DNA of 64,000 nucleotides from Podaxis mareebaensis (GCA_018524725.1 JAEUWP010000401.1:1-64000), one strand, 5' to 3'; shown: positions 35,765-47,537, numbered from the stretch's first letter. Made by a program: numbers and translations. The notes: generated by a model not told the origin, from the letters alone.

Positions 35765-38700
35765 ATGGCCTCACAGCAGAACCACCCCCCTGGACACTAT
35801 GACATGTCTGAAGACATGCAACTGCAATTCGACGTGACGATGTGTGATGTGAGTGCACAAGATGCACACACTCCATCTACACCCCATCCCCCATCTATCC
35901 CCTCACCTCACAATGACCCAACGTCACCAATTCCCATCACCATCCCTCCAACGGATGCGTTGAATCATGACTTGTCCACTACCAGCGAGGAAGCTCCAGA
36001 GGAGCTTCCTCTCTTCCCCGAACTTGAAACAAGACACCCCCTCGCAGCGCAACCCGTGTTGCCCAGCACAACACACCGATCCGATGGTTCACACTCTGAA
36101 CCATCGACGCCAGAATTCTCGCCCCCTGCTCTCAATGACGTGGTCTCCTTAGAAGACCAAGTCAACTCTGTATTCACAGACTATGGCGTTATTAAACGCC
36201 AATGCCAACACCAAATGCTGTTATACACTGAAATGATCGTAGCGGAGTCATACCAGGAAACCAACTTGCCAATAGAAGTCGGCTCCAACTGATTCCGCAC
36301 CACCTACATCAGAGCTTTGACAAAGCTCTGCATGGCCTACCAGAAGGCCCAGGCCACGAAGGTCAAACGAACTGACCTTACACCCATGCATAGTGTATAT
36401 AAAATACAACCCACTCAACAGTACCTCGAGCATGTCCTCGACTCCACTAATGATGGGATCGCCTATGATCCCCTCAATGCCAAAATTAATGAAGCAATCG
36501 AGAGGGCTGAACAACACCCAGTACACGAGCACCATCGTCAACACAATAATGATGGACCACTGGCAACACCTCAACCACAACTTCGCATTGCACCACCATC
36601 ACCCACCGCTCTATTGAACACTGCCCAAGCTGTGGCGCACTTGCATGTGCCCTGGCAACCTGGGGAGACGGACCAGGTGTACAATGAACGCCTTAGCGCA
36701 CAACGATGACATGCACATGGGTACGACCTTAGAGCCACTCACTTTACTATCGAAGAGTCCACCGTCACGGACGGCGAAACTGTCCTGGGAAACGACACCT
36801 TTGTGAACCATCAACAATGCTATGCCCCAACTGGTGGGGCATCACAAATACAACCACCCTCGCTGTTAATGCAGCCTGACCACCAAAGTCAGACTACCAT
36901 CTCAAACTCCCAATGGTCACCATGACTACCCCCTATCCCCTCTCCTAAGGGGAAAGGACTAATGGGCGCACCATCGCTGAGGATGATGATGCAAGGTAAC
37001 AACTACCTTGCAACGAATCTTGCTAAACCAAACTTAGGAACGATAAAACAAACCGCTCCACCCCTGCCAACAGCTGAACCATTGGTCGGCGGTAAATCTC
37101 CAGTGGCTTCAACATCAAATGTCAAAGCCGAACAGCCCTCAGCTACTAGCATTCGGGTAAACACTAATACAATCCAAGTGTCGAGCACGCCGTTCGCACT
37201 ACCCATGGCTAAACAAACCCCTCGTGCCGACAAATGGAGCGACTGTATCGCTCTACAACGAATGCATAACGAAGATATCCACACTCATGGGTTGTCTATG
37301 ATAGACGACCAGTATGTTAGGTTCAACGGACATATACCTGTTGAAGCGACCATGTCGGAACACGAGGAGCAAAAACTCGCTACTCGTGTATTCTTCAGAG
37401 GCCCCCTTAAGACGCCTCGAACATCTGACCCCTGCAAAACAGTTAGGGTGGCCTCCCCACCCCAACAACCAGTACTACTGCCGTCATGGGGACAAAGCTT
37501 GCCCCTGCTACACCACCTAAACCCTCTATGAAACCTTCCTCCAGTAAGAGAGGAAGAAGAAGAGGATGAGGAAGAGGAGGAACGAGAGGTGCGTAACACC
37601 TCACGACTCCCAACACCAAATTGAGGGACTCGTCATTACTCCCTAGTTAGAGAAGCACGCGACAAGTCCGTAACTCCGGGGATCATACAATCCATCCAGA
37701 GTTACAATAATCTAATGTATGATCGTTTACATAGAACGATCGACCAATACCTCGCACAACCAATCGAATATCCAGAAGGTTATAAACCTTTGTTGAACAA
37801 GCTCCCCACAGAAAAGAGCTTGGAGCCATATGGTGGAAGTCACCGATTCAGAGACTTATTGTCATTTGTGACAAGTCTCTGTGCCGACTTCGCCATGAAG
37901 GGACTAGGGGGACAGAACCCCGCCACGAACTGTTTACGTATCCTGACCCTCCAATACTATCTCGTTGGAGAGGCGAAAGAGATGTTTGTTCGCCATGTAC
38001 TTAGCATAGATCGTAGTAAATACGATTGGACTTTCAAGAGTGTCATAACGGCACTCTATGACAGATTTATCAGACCGACATCGATGCATGAGGCTCGCGA
38101 AAGCCTCAAGGGAGTCAAATACAATCCCAAGGAAGGGATTCAACACTATTACGATGCCATCTTGGGCTACTTGCAAGACATGGCAGTACATCCCGATGAT
38201 TATTCTCTCATCGAGACCTTCTTAGAAGGTCTACCACAAACTATGAGACACTTCCTCATGTTTGACAGAGGACTGTCACCTGAAATGAATCAACTTGAAG
38301 ACTTTGTGGCACATGCAGCTGATTACGAGAATCAGATGCAAAGCAGTGCTTTCTTCAAAAGGGTACTGAAACCTTCTCGATCACATGAACCATCGGCAGG
38401 CTTCTCAAAGAAACCTGCCACAGCAGAACCAAGAACGAGGACCGCATGGGTCCCTCGTCGCATATCCGCAGGACGAGATCGTATACCTGCCCATGAGCTA
38501 AGGTGATCCTCGAACACCTTTCCACCAAAGTGACCGTTGAAACCCCGACCTCGACAATACAAACCCAAGGCTCAATTCAAACCACAGGTACAGAGCAAGG
38601 TACCTGTTAAGCAGAACCAAGGGAACAAGGCCACAGAGAAAGGGCCTTGTTACGAATGTGGAAAACATGGTCACTGGGCACAAGAATGCCCAGAGAAGGG

Positions 38701-39079
38701 GAAACAACGCAGCTATGTACAAGCCACGCACACAGTCGTTCCAGCGAACGACGAAGAAGTTCTTCAACAAGAAGTTGAAGAAATCAAACAGGACTCAACC
38801 TCAGATGACAACACTGAGGTCCAAGAAGAACCAGAGCCTAGTTCGTCAAATGGAGACGAACTAGTACAAGTCAAAGTCATTGAATCAGACTACGGATCTG
38901 ACATTGATGATGAATACAATTTCGCCGCCATGATTGGTGATGCAGAAGATGTCAGTGACAAAGATTGCGACGACTTCGATGTCATCGACGCTCTCACTGT
39001 CGAGCCCAGTGAGAAACCAGACCATGAAGTGAGGGTACACCGTGTTACCCTCCATAAAGAGAAGGACAAGATCCTTTGA
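35765..39079 (+). pseudogene. Ty3/gypsy Gag (capsid and nucleocapsid), interrupted by TGA codons
   Basis: ATG 35765 starts MASQQNHPPGHYD and a Pro/Thr-rich region. The capsid-type domain lies at about 37715-38370 (HRFRDLLSFVTSLCADF, YYLVGEAKEMFV, LYDRFIRPTSMHEARESLKG, TFLEGLPQTMRHFL), typical of retrotransposon gag. A CCHC knuckle CYECGKHGHWAQEC sits near 38650, followed by an acidic tail. Eight TGA codons interrupt the frame (36290, 36707, 36923, 37529, 37622, 38504, 38531, 39077) and no TAA or TAG occurs. Gag packages the element RNA into virus-like particles; this copy cannot make a full protein without readthrough. Confidence 0.85.
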
Positions 39080-42000
39080 CCCCAAGCATCCCTCAGCGAG
39101 AAGCAATGTCTCGCTACCCTTGTCAGTGTCAATGGGATTGACGCTTGGACACTGTGGGACTCAGGTAGCACGACTACCAGCATCACCCCCACATTTGCAC
39201 AAGTGGCTGGCATCAGGGTCAACGAACTATTAGACCCTCACACACTGCAACTAGGGACAGTGGGCAGTCAATCCACTGTCAAGTATGGAGCAACAGTAAA
39301 CATCGCCATTGGAAACATATGTACTTGCACGTATGTAGATGTAGCAAACTTCGATTGTTACGACATGATAATCGGTATGCCATTCATGCATACAAACAAA
39401 GTTATCCTCGACTTCATCAAGAATGAAGTCAGAATCGGAAATGAAACCATAGCAGTGGCGAACTTCGCCAGTGAATCAGATACTCGCCTGCGTCGCCACC
39501 GTGCAACCGACAAAAACAAGTCAAGTTGACTTGTGGAGGATGTTCGACGAGATAATATTCGTCGAACATCCATAGAAGAAGTTTGAGATGACGAACAAAG
39601 TTCCCAAGGGGAAACATTACCCCACAATAGCTGTCACCTCCTAGAAGAGGTCGAGAGTTCCACGAACTCTTGAAGGGGGGACGTAGGTCACAGAGGACAC
39701 AAGGTCTCCTCCAAGAGAGACAAACTGAAGGAAAAATCACACCCTTCACCAAACCAAGAGGGACAAAATGCCCCTCATAGACCACAAAAAACAAGAGACA
39801 AATCTCATTTGATGGACAGACCCACTCAGAACCCAATGTTCGAGTGGTACTATGACCCCCGCATGCCTGCAGAATGGAACGCCATGGTCTGTGGCATATG
39901 GGAAATGCGTCATCCTGGGGACGAACTACCAACCTCGACTGGGTTCACACAACCCAACCTCGACAACGTAGTCAAAACCCAGGAGTTTACCAGGGTACAT
40001 TACCCTGATAAAATGGTATGAGATCAACTCTGCAGTATGATCGTCACTCATCTTCCAGTGGAAGACGATTCAGAAACATGAATACAAAACACTCATATCA
40101 ATGCTGAAAAGAGGAATCGCCACCCTGAGCGACAAGGTTGGTATTCCAAGAAAAACATACCGACTCTGCGCCAGCAGTGGTTCAGCAAATTCGAGGACAT
40201 CATGCAAGGTCCTCCCGACGAATTACCACCATTTCGTGAAGTAAATCACGAAATAAACCTCATCGATGAGAACAAGAAGTACAATTACTTCACTCCTCAA
40301 TGCCCTCAATCTCTACACAGGGAGTTTCACCAGAAACTCAACTGTTATGTGAACGCAAGATGGTGGGAGCCACGACATGTCTCCCAAGCAGCGCTGTTAC
40401 TGTGCATTCCAAAGAAAGACGGTTGACTACGAACCATCATAGATGCACGACAACGAAATGAAAACACCGTCAAGGACGCCATGCCCTTGCCAGACCAAGA
40501 TGTCATTCGAGAAGACGTCGCTCGAGTGCAATATCGATCCAAAATCAATCTCGCTGATGCCTATGAACAAGTCTGAATACGTCTGGAAGACGTAGACAAA
40601 ACAGGATTTGCCACAATCGCTGGCATGTATGTTAGCAACATAATGCAGCAGGGGGATTGTAATGCCCCTGCAACCTTTCAGCAGTTAATGACTGCTATAT
40701 TTCGCGATGTCATAGGTATATGTGTACATGTATACCTTGACGACATCTTCATATTTTCTGACTCAATAGATGAACACGAAGATCATCTACGACTTGTGTT
40801 CGAGTGACTGCACGAACACAAGTTATATGTCAAACAATCCAAATGCAATCTGTATGCAGATCGCGTAGACTGCCTTGGTCATATTATCGATGACCAAGGG
40901 ATACACCCAGACGAAGACAAACTGACTCATATTCGGGGATGGTGCAATCCCAGAAACTATACCAACGTCCAATGATTCGTTGGACTCGTCAACTACCTGG
41001 CAAACTTTTTGCCAGATGTATCTGCATACACCGGGCCACTGCTCACAATCACCCAGAATGGAACCCCGTTCCATTGGAGACCCCTTCACCAGCGCTGCTT
41101 TGACATGGTGAAGAGGATCTGCGAGAAGACCCCTATTGTCAAACCAATAGACCCCAGAACTGGGGAACCCATATGGATTATCTGCGATGCCTCAAAGACA
41201 GGCGTCAGAGCTATGTACGGACAAGGACCCACCTGGGCAGACTGCCGCCCAGCAGGATTCATGTCCAAGAAGTTCACCCCCACACAGCAGAACTATGCTG
41301 TGCACGAACTCAAGACACTAGCGATTTTAGAAGCGCTAATGAAGTGGGAGGACAAGCTCGTCGGCTACTGGATCCATGTTATCACGGATCACAAGGTGCT
41401 GGAGTTTTTCAAAACTCAAACGCGATTGTCTAGCCGACAACAATGATGGATGGACTATCTATCGCGCTTTAACTTTGACATTACATATGTCAAAGGAGAA
41501 CGAAATAAAGTAGCAGACTGCTTGTCTCACTACTTTGAAAGCGATGCTCCAGGAGAGGAACACTCCCCTGGAGAATACGTCCAAGTCGACCACAGAATTG
41601 ATCCTCACTGCGAGGACCTACCTCTACAACGAGCTGAGGAGATTGAGCATCTCCTCGACAGAGTCAAGGCAATGGTTGAACGACCATTGCGGAGAAGCAC
41701 CCACCTACGCAAATGACAGGAAGAATGAGAAATCGAAGCTCGTGAGCTTCTAGAAGCAGCCCAGAGACAGGTGGCTCAACAGGAGCCACAAGAACGAATT
41801 GTCAAGTCTCCAACACTGGGAGACGCGCTAATGGGTAACATCACCACCAAAGCTCCAATGGAGCTCCCAGTCGATGTGACAAAAACAATCACATCAGGAT
41901 ACGCATCCGACCCCATATTTTCAGCGGTGCTTGAAGCACCTGAGAAATACAGTGGTTTTACCGTCAACGATGATGGTATTATTCGAAGAACTACCCCCCA

Positions 42001-43355
42001 AGGATGGGAGGTAGTATGCGTTCCCAACGATCGATCCTTAATTACAGAGCTTTTGAATAAAGCTCACGAGATCATTGGTCACTTCGGCAATCAATGGACA
42101 GCAGAGTACCTCTGAAGGTGGTACTGGTGGCCAAAATTAGCCAAAGACACACGCATGTTCTGCAGAACATGCGAAATATGTCAATGCTCGAAGGTCTCGA
42201 ATACGAAACCTTCTGGGACACTGCACTCACTACCAGTCCCAACCAAACCTTGGGATTCCATTGGAATGGACTTCGTCAGTCCATTCCCTGAATCCAAAGG
42301 CTTTGACTACCTCTGGGTCGTCATTTGTAGAATGACGAGTATGGTACACCTGATCCCAGTACATACGCAGATGAAAGCATCCGAGTTATCTTGGATCTAC
42401 CTACGAGAGATCGTGAGGCTACATAGCCTCCCTAGCTCGATCGTGAGCAATCGAGATTCAAAGTTCACCTCCGTTTGGTGGGTAGAACTCCATAAAATTT
42501 TTAGGAGCTAAGCTCCTAATGTCCACATCGTTCCACCCACAAATGGACGGGCAGACTGAACGCATGAACTGGAATGTCGGACAGATATTCCGAGCAATGG
42601 TCAGCCATGACCAGAAAAACTGGGTAGACAAGGTACCCATGACCAAGTTTGCTATAAACTCGAGTATATCAGCCACTACTGGGTACGCACTGTTCAAATT
42701 GAACAATGGATACATGCCCAGTATGATCCAAGAAATACGGGGCAACCTGACACCCCCTAAGGGTGTTAGACTATTTGCTGAAGCTGCCCTGATAAACTTG
42801 GCATCTGCTCATGATGCCATCATAGAAGTGTGGGTTTTCCAAACCTGCCAGGCAAACAGAAAGAGAGGGCCCGAACCTGACATTAAAGTTGGGGATCTGG
42901 TATTCCTCTCCACCAAAAACCTGAACTTGCCGAAAGGCAGAGCTCGAAAGCTCTGCCCAAAGTTCATCAGACCCTTTAAGGTCCTGGAAGCCAAACCTGA
43001 GATGTCTAACTACCGTCTCAAGCTACCACCAGCCCTGCAGGAACGTCGAATACACCCGACGTTCCACATATCCTTGCTTCGGCCCTATAATGCATCGGAC
43101 GATACACTATTCCCTAGCCGAAATAAGCCGGAACCCTACGACTTTGGCGTAGACAACGAACATGAATGGTTCGTCGATGAAATCATCAGTCATCATTTCA
43201 CAAACGATGGCAAGGCAGAATTCCAGGTACGCTGGAGTCTAGGCGATACAACATGGGAGCCGTATCACCATTGTAAAGACCTAGCAGCTCTAGATCAGTA
43301 TCTAGAGCTGAAAGGTGCTAACTCAATTCAACAATTACCACGGATCAGTCAATGA
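39080..43355 (+). pseudogene. Ty3/gypsy Pol: protease, RT, RNase H, integrase, chromodomain; broken
   Basis: Protease: TLWDSGSTTTSIT (DSG core) near 39150. RT: TIIDARQRNENTVKDAMPLP, QGDCNAPATFQQLM and catalytic VYLDDIFIFSD near 40730. RNase H: WIICDASKTGVRAMYGQG. Integrase: an HHCC zinc region (KAHEIIGHFG, CRTCEICQC) and SIGMDF. The second acidic site reads VSNRD rather than VSDRD, so a catalytic Asp (codon 42449) is changed to Asn. The chromodomain near the end reads EFQVRWSLGDTTWEPYHHC. Thirteen in-frame TGA codons lie between 39527 and 42113; several fall where this family has Arg (for example before FVGLVNYL and RWYWWPKL). One extra base in an A4T5 run at 42494-42502 breaks integrase. The frame ends with TGA 43353-43355. 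The copy is inactive. Confidence 0.92.
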
Positions 43356-43481
43356 CTATCTGTGGAAAAATTGACAGTGTCCAAATTTGGACACTTGACC
43401 CTGAGGATCACGTTCCCAATGTTTGGGAACACAAAGATGGGACAAATAACTTTAATTCGTCCTCACTTCAACACCACCACC

Positions 43482-46400
43482 ATGGACGCACAACAACCCC
43501 AACACGCCCAAAATCAACAATATGCATCAGCACAGGGTGACGCGAATCACCCTGCACATCCTGGAGGCCCTCCAACGGGCCTCGAAGGGGGGAGGGCAAT
43601 GGACATATCACCCGACCCGATCCCAGTTCCCCACCACAATGGGCAGCAACTTGCTGCCCAGCAAGTGCTACTATCTAACCTTGTGGGCTTGATACCACAA
43701 GGTCCAAACCAAATGGATCCATTGCATTTACATGCGATGCCTCCGCCACCCCAACCTTTCATGCAGGGTTACCCATACCCTGCATTCTACCCGCCTCCTC
43801 TGCACATGTATGGTTTCGCTCAACCATATGGACCCTACCCTCCTCCATTGGCGCCATACCCACCATACCAACAACCCACCACCGTGCCAATCCAACAAAT
43901 GCTGCCACTTCCACTGCAACCGCAGCTGTCACTGCTGACCCAAGATCGGCCAGCCACAACACCACAACCAACAACGCTGGCCCTGACATCATCATTGGCA
44001 ACCGACATAGGGAGGAACAATGCTCCTCTGTCTCAATCATCCTTGGTCGCCTCAACTCGAGGAAGGAGTAGAACAAAGAACTCCCCAGTGCCCTCATCCT
44101 CTAAGGACAAGGGCAAACATAAATCAACCGAGTCAGCACAGCCTGCCCTTGCCTCAAAAGCCTGAGGAAAGCAAAGAGCTGTAGATATAGAGCTCGAGGA
44201 CAACCAGTATGTCCAAGAGCTGATGAACTGACTCAACGAAGCAGGTCTACCTATAGACCTGATATCAGAAGTAAGCACCAGCTCCTGACATGGTGCTTGT
44301 AATGCAATTATTGAGGAGCTTCTCACAAAGCTCCGTAGTCTGCAAGATCATTTTGTCATGCTTGAAGGATGAAACAGTTTACTACAGAGGCAGGTCTCGA
44401 ACCTGCAACAACAACTAAACGAAAAATCGGACCATGAAGAAGAATGGCCCGCAAAACGATGCACGATGTCTCAATCAACGATGTCGTCTCAACGGGGGGT
44501 GCATAGCACCCCACAGACTCCAATGACCCTGACACCACGCACAGGTAATGAGGTAAAACCATTACCTCGCCAACGTCGTCAACCTTTGCCTCCACCGACC
44601 GTCTCAACCTCACGTCGGCCACCACCACTGCCAGCTGACGTCACCTTACCATACATTGAGGAGGTACCATCTGGGGACATCGATGTCCCCATGACAGAAC
44701 CTCCTCAAACAACCCCATCAAGGTCAGTAAAGCAGACCTCAAGCGGCATTGTCCCATCGGAGTCCCTATTTGAGGGACTCTCCTTTGGCCAACCAATCCT
44801 GGTATGCCCACCAGGAACTCTCCTCCCAGAGCCTGAAATCCAACTACATCATGAATTCGTCCGGTACAGTCCAGACGACCCAGACGAACGATTATCAGGC
44901 CTGGAATACTCGAGCGACGATGACGATTCCACAAAGAATCGTCATAAGAAAAACAAGAGCAAATCAAAGGTGTCGTCATCAAATAATGACGACTGCACTG
45001 ATGTATCAGACCGCATCGGCCGCAGAGGTAGAGTCCCCGACTTCTGGGGACTCTGGGGAACTGAACCCGGCATTCGAGAATGCGACAACTTCATGCGCAG
45101 AATGTTGTCGCATGACGTCTACTACTGCCAGTGAATAAACACTGTGTTCACCAGTACAAATGCCCGAATTGCTGCAAACAGTGAACTCCAAGGTAGGGAG
45201 TTCATTCACAGCAACAAGAAGGGCACCGTCCACCACATCGCAGGCTGGGGTCTACCTACGACCCCGAGACAAGTAATTCGGTTATGGCGGTTCATGAACA
45301 ACCACCACGTCAACATCCACAGCAGGTTCGAAGCATATTTCTTGCTTCGAGAACTGTATCACATCGCCTCCTCGACCCTTCCAGAGCATCACGATGATGC
45401 TATGGAATTCATATTGAACCTTGAGGGTTACGACCCCAAGTTTTTAGCATCTGGGATGCAGGAGGAATACATCACCAGGTTGGAACCCATTGCACACGCC
45501 GTACAAGACCACGGTGCATGCAATATCCTCAAACGAAACGAGGGCAAAGGATTACCAATGCCCTCTGGACCACAACTGTTCGATATTGACCTTTTAGGTC
45601 AATATCTTCTAATACATGGAAACCCTGACATGCGCAATGCCTTTAATGGCATTGCATTCGAACGGTGGAAGCTTGTACACCGCTGTTGCATATTTGGATA
45701 TGGCCTGGGCTGTGCTTTAAGTCCTGACAATAAAAGTGCAGCCCAAAGGTTCGTGCGACTATTTGCAGTACTGGTAGCAACCCCGCACCTCTACCGCAAA
45801 CTCATCACATCGTACAACAGCCACGTTCCTCCAGAACGCACCTTCGCTTCTCAGAATGGGCCCGTATACTCTATACAGCCCCTAGAAATGACTTCGTATG
45901 TGTCCCACAATCTGAGCCTCAATGATGTGGCTCACGTTCTCATCCGCAACAGTATACCCATTTCATGGGTAGACCACTCTTACCTTTTTGGGCTGTGGTG
46001 GTTAAACCACACCTATCGTGGTGACCAATTACACCACGACTTATACGATGAACATGACAACCGCCAGGTCGAGTACCTCGACCGATACCACGAGCCCCCA
46101 GCGATTCCTGAGTGGGATGGTTGGAGACATCCCACTCTCGACGACATTAACCGATTCTTGTACTTTGAGTACAAGAATGCACGACAAGCAAAAGGGGAGC
46201 ACTTTGTTCCCCAAGGGTGGTTACCAGCAGGAGCATTGCCCTTCTTCCGGCTCCTCCAGAACCACAATTACCCCCAATGCCTGCTGGAACCACCCCTCTC
46301 CCAATTGCAGCTGGCCCACCCCCTCACACTGACCCTCACTGGGTCGACACCTACAATCACTGAGGGAGTGGCGCTCGACGCAGACACCCAAATGACAGAG

Positions 46401-46613
46401 GCCAATGCCTCTGTACCCGCTCCCACCACCTCCAACCATCCGTCATTGGATGCAACCATGACCGAGGCCAACGCCTCTGCCCTTGCATCCGATCTGCCTC
46501 CCATTGCCTTCCTGGCTGAGGCCAACGCCTCCGCCCCATCATCCCAAGACGTCGTTGGCGAGTCTTCATCGATCGCCTCCTCCTGCTCACGCTTGTCCTC
46601 GTCACCTTCTTGA
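43482..46613 (+). pseudogene. Extra large reading frame downstream of pol in the Ty3/gypsy element
   Basis: About 1,040 codons from ATG 43482 (MDAQQPQHAQNQQ) to TGA 46611-46613, with five internal TGA and no TAA or TAG. It is in the same frame as the pol 3' part. The N-terminal third is Pro/Gln/Tyr-rich (YPYPAFYPPPLHMYG), the middle basic then acidic (DDDDSTKNRHKKNKSK). A folded-looking domain at 45144-46300 reads HHIAGWGLPTTPRQVIRLW, LLRELYHIASSTLPEHHDDAMEFI, then HSYLFGLWWLNHTYRGD. The C terminus has three EANAS units. I do not recognise the domain. No signal peptide or membrane segment is evident, so an envelope role is not supported. It shares the element's hairpin-dense DNA, so it belongs to the element. 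Confidence 0.75.
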
Positions 46614-46770
46614 ACGAGTCGACCCCAACTTATGCCTTCGTCGAGGTGAACCATCACCTCGTACTAATCCACCCTGCCAGCTGGGCACTATATGTGCCCC
46701 GTCCATCACTCACCTCCACAAGTAGCCACACCACTTGTGTTTCAATTTCCTTGACTGTATTCTACGGTCT

Positions 46771-46782
46771 CAACGGGGGGTG
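46771..46782 (+). other. Polypurine tract of the Ty3/gypsy element
   Basis: CAACGGGGGGTG directly abuts the 3' LTR, where plus-strand DNA synthesis is primed in LTR retrotransposons. A near copy (AACGGGGGGTGC) occurs at about 44491. Confidence 0.65.
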
Positions 46783-47052
46783 TGTAAGGGCTGGGCCCTT
46801 GCAGTCACATATTCATTGCTCCATATCATCTTGAGTCGCTCATTGTTAATTAATTAATTATTTTCTTGTTTGTCTTGGACCTTGATGGATTACTCAATCC
46901 ATCAGAAAACATTCCTTATAAATCTCGTCGTCAGCTGTCGTTAGGACAGCTGACCTTATACATACACTTCGTACATCCCAATACATCGGGCTTATTGTAC
47001 GTCGGTGTGAACTTAAGGTCTAAAGCTCCCAGTAAGCCTCAGTAGGCTTACA
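46783..47052 (+). repeat. 3' LTR
   Basis: Same length as the 5' LTR. I count six differences, all C/T or G/A at a CpG site in one copy, with losses on both sides (two in this copy, four in the 5' copy). Confidence 0.97.
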
Positions 47053-47314
47053 CTAAGGGAGAGAACCTATTGGTTTTATTCAACCGGACACTTTGCCTGA
47101 AGCAAGTAGCCCCACTGAAGGACACCCATATTGGGGATTATTTCGCTCGTAAAACTACTACCTAGCTTGGATTCGCCACAATATGCCAAGTAGGATAGCT
47201 TTTATGATTATTTCAAGTGTAATTATTCAATTTTTAATTGATTTTTTCCGCATATTCTCATAACCCATACTCTGCCAAAACCCACAGCCCAGCCTTGTCA
47301 TGAAGGGGTATGGA

Positions 47315-47332
47315 ATAAGGCAGAGGCGACTG
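47315..47332 (-). repeat. Right terminal inverted repeat of the pogo-like remnant
   Basis: Exact inverted match to 34867-34884, followed by TA. Confidence 0.9.
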
Positions 47333-47537
47333 TATTACATTAGTTGCCTAAAGACACTATTGGCCGCTCGTGACAGACACACTCGTAGGGTTGAACATAA
47401 CAACAGGGACATGACATAGTACTACAATATAATACACCATAGTCCGTCAGGAAGAGTTGAACAAAAAAAAAACATTACTTAATAGAGCAGCCCAAAGCGG
47501 GAGTACACCATCGCCTAAACCCTCTAACCTCGTCCAC
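47333..47537. other. Spacer between the pogo-like remnant and helicase copy 3
   Basis: TA target copy followed by the helicase copy 3 3' flank. No gene. Confidence 0.6.

Larger units (their letters stand above)
35389..47052 (+). mobile_element. Ty3/gypsy LTR retrotransposon (chromovirus) with extra 3' reading frame
   Basis: Two 270-bp LTRs start TG and end CA, flanked by the 5-base target duplication CTAAG (35384-35388 and 47053-47057). The order gag, protease, RT, RNase H, integrase, chromodomain is that of Ty3/gypsy chromoviruses. About 3.2 kb of additional frame follows before the purine-rich tract. Gag and most of pol share one frame; a one-base gain near 42494-42502 moves the rest into the next. 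All in-frame stops are TGA. The whole element, LTRs included, is dense in short perfect inverted repeats. No clear tRNA primer-binding site was found just after the 5' LTR; the sequence there is a T-run followed by ACAATACCCC. Confidence 0.97.
34867..47332. mobile_element. Pogo/Fot1-like DNA transposon remnant split by a Ty3/gypsy insertion
   Basis: CAGTCGCCTCTGCCTTAT at 34867-34884 is found exactly inverted at 47315-47332, and both ends abut TA (34865-34866 and 47333-47334). Subterminal sequence on both sides repeats CATAACCCATACTCTG. Removing the Ty3/gypsy element and one 5-base target copy leaves only about 800 bases, so it is a decayed or internally deleted element. The left piece has fragments such as KAEEHWLNNEANLIEE just before the insertion that could come from a transposase, but with stops. 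Confidence 0.8.

Noticed and set aside
42440..42520. Programmed frameshift site in integrase
   Set aside because: Slippery-looking A4T5 plus palindrome, but the position inside the integrase core argues for a one-base insertion or homopolymer error; kept only as a remote option.
35765..46613. TGA recoded as an amino acid throughout the Ty3/gypsy element
   Set aside because: Host genes here end in TGA normally, CGA codons are plentiful in the element, and LTR differences show CpG decay, which explains the TGA codons more simply.
43482..46613. Envelope-like gene in the Ty3/gypsy element
   Set aside because: No signal peptide or membrane segment; three N-x-S sites in the C-terminal repeats are weak evidence.
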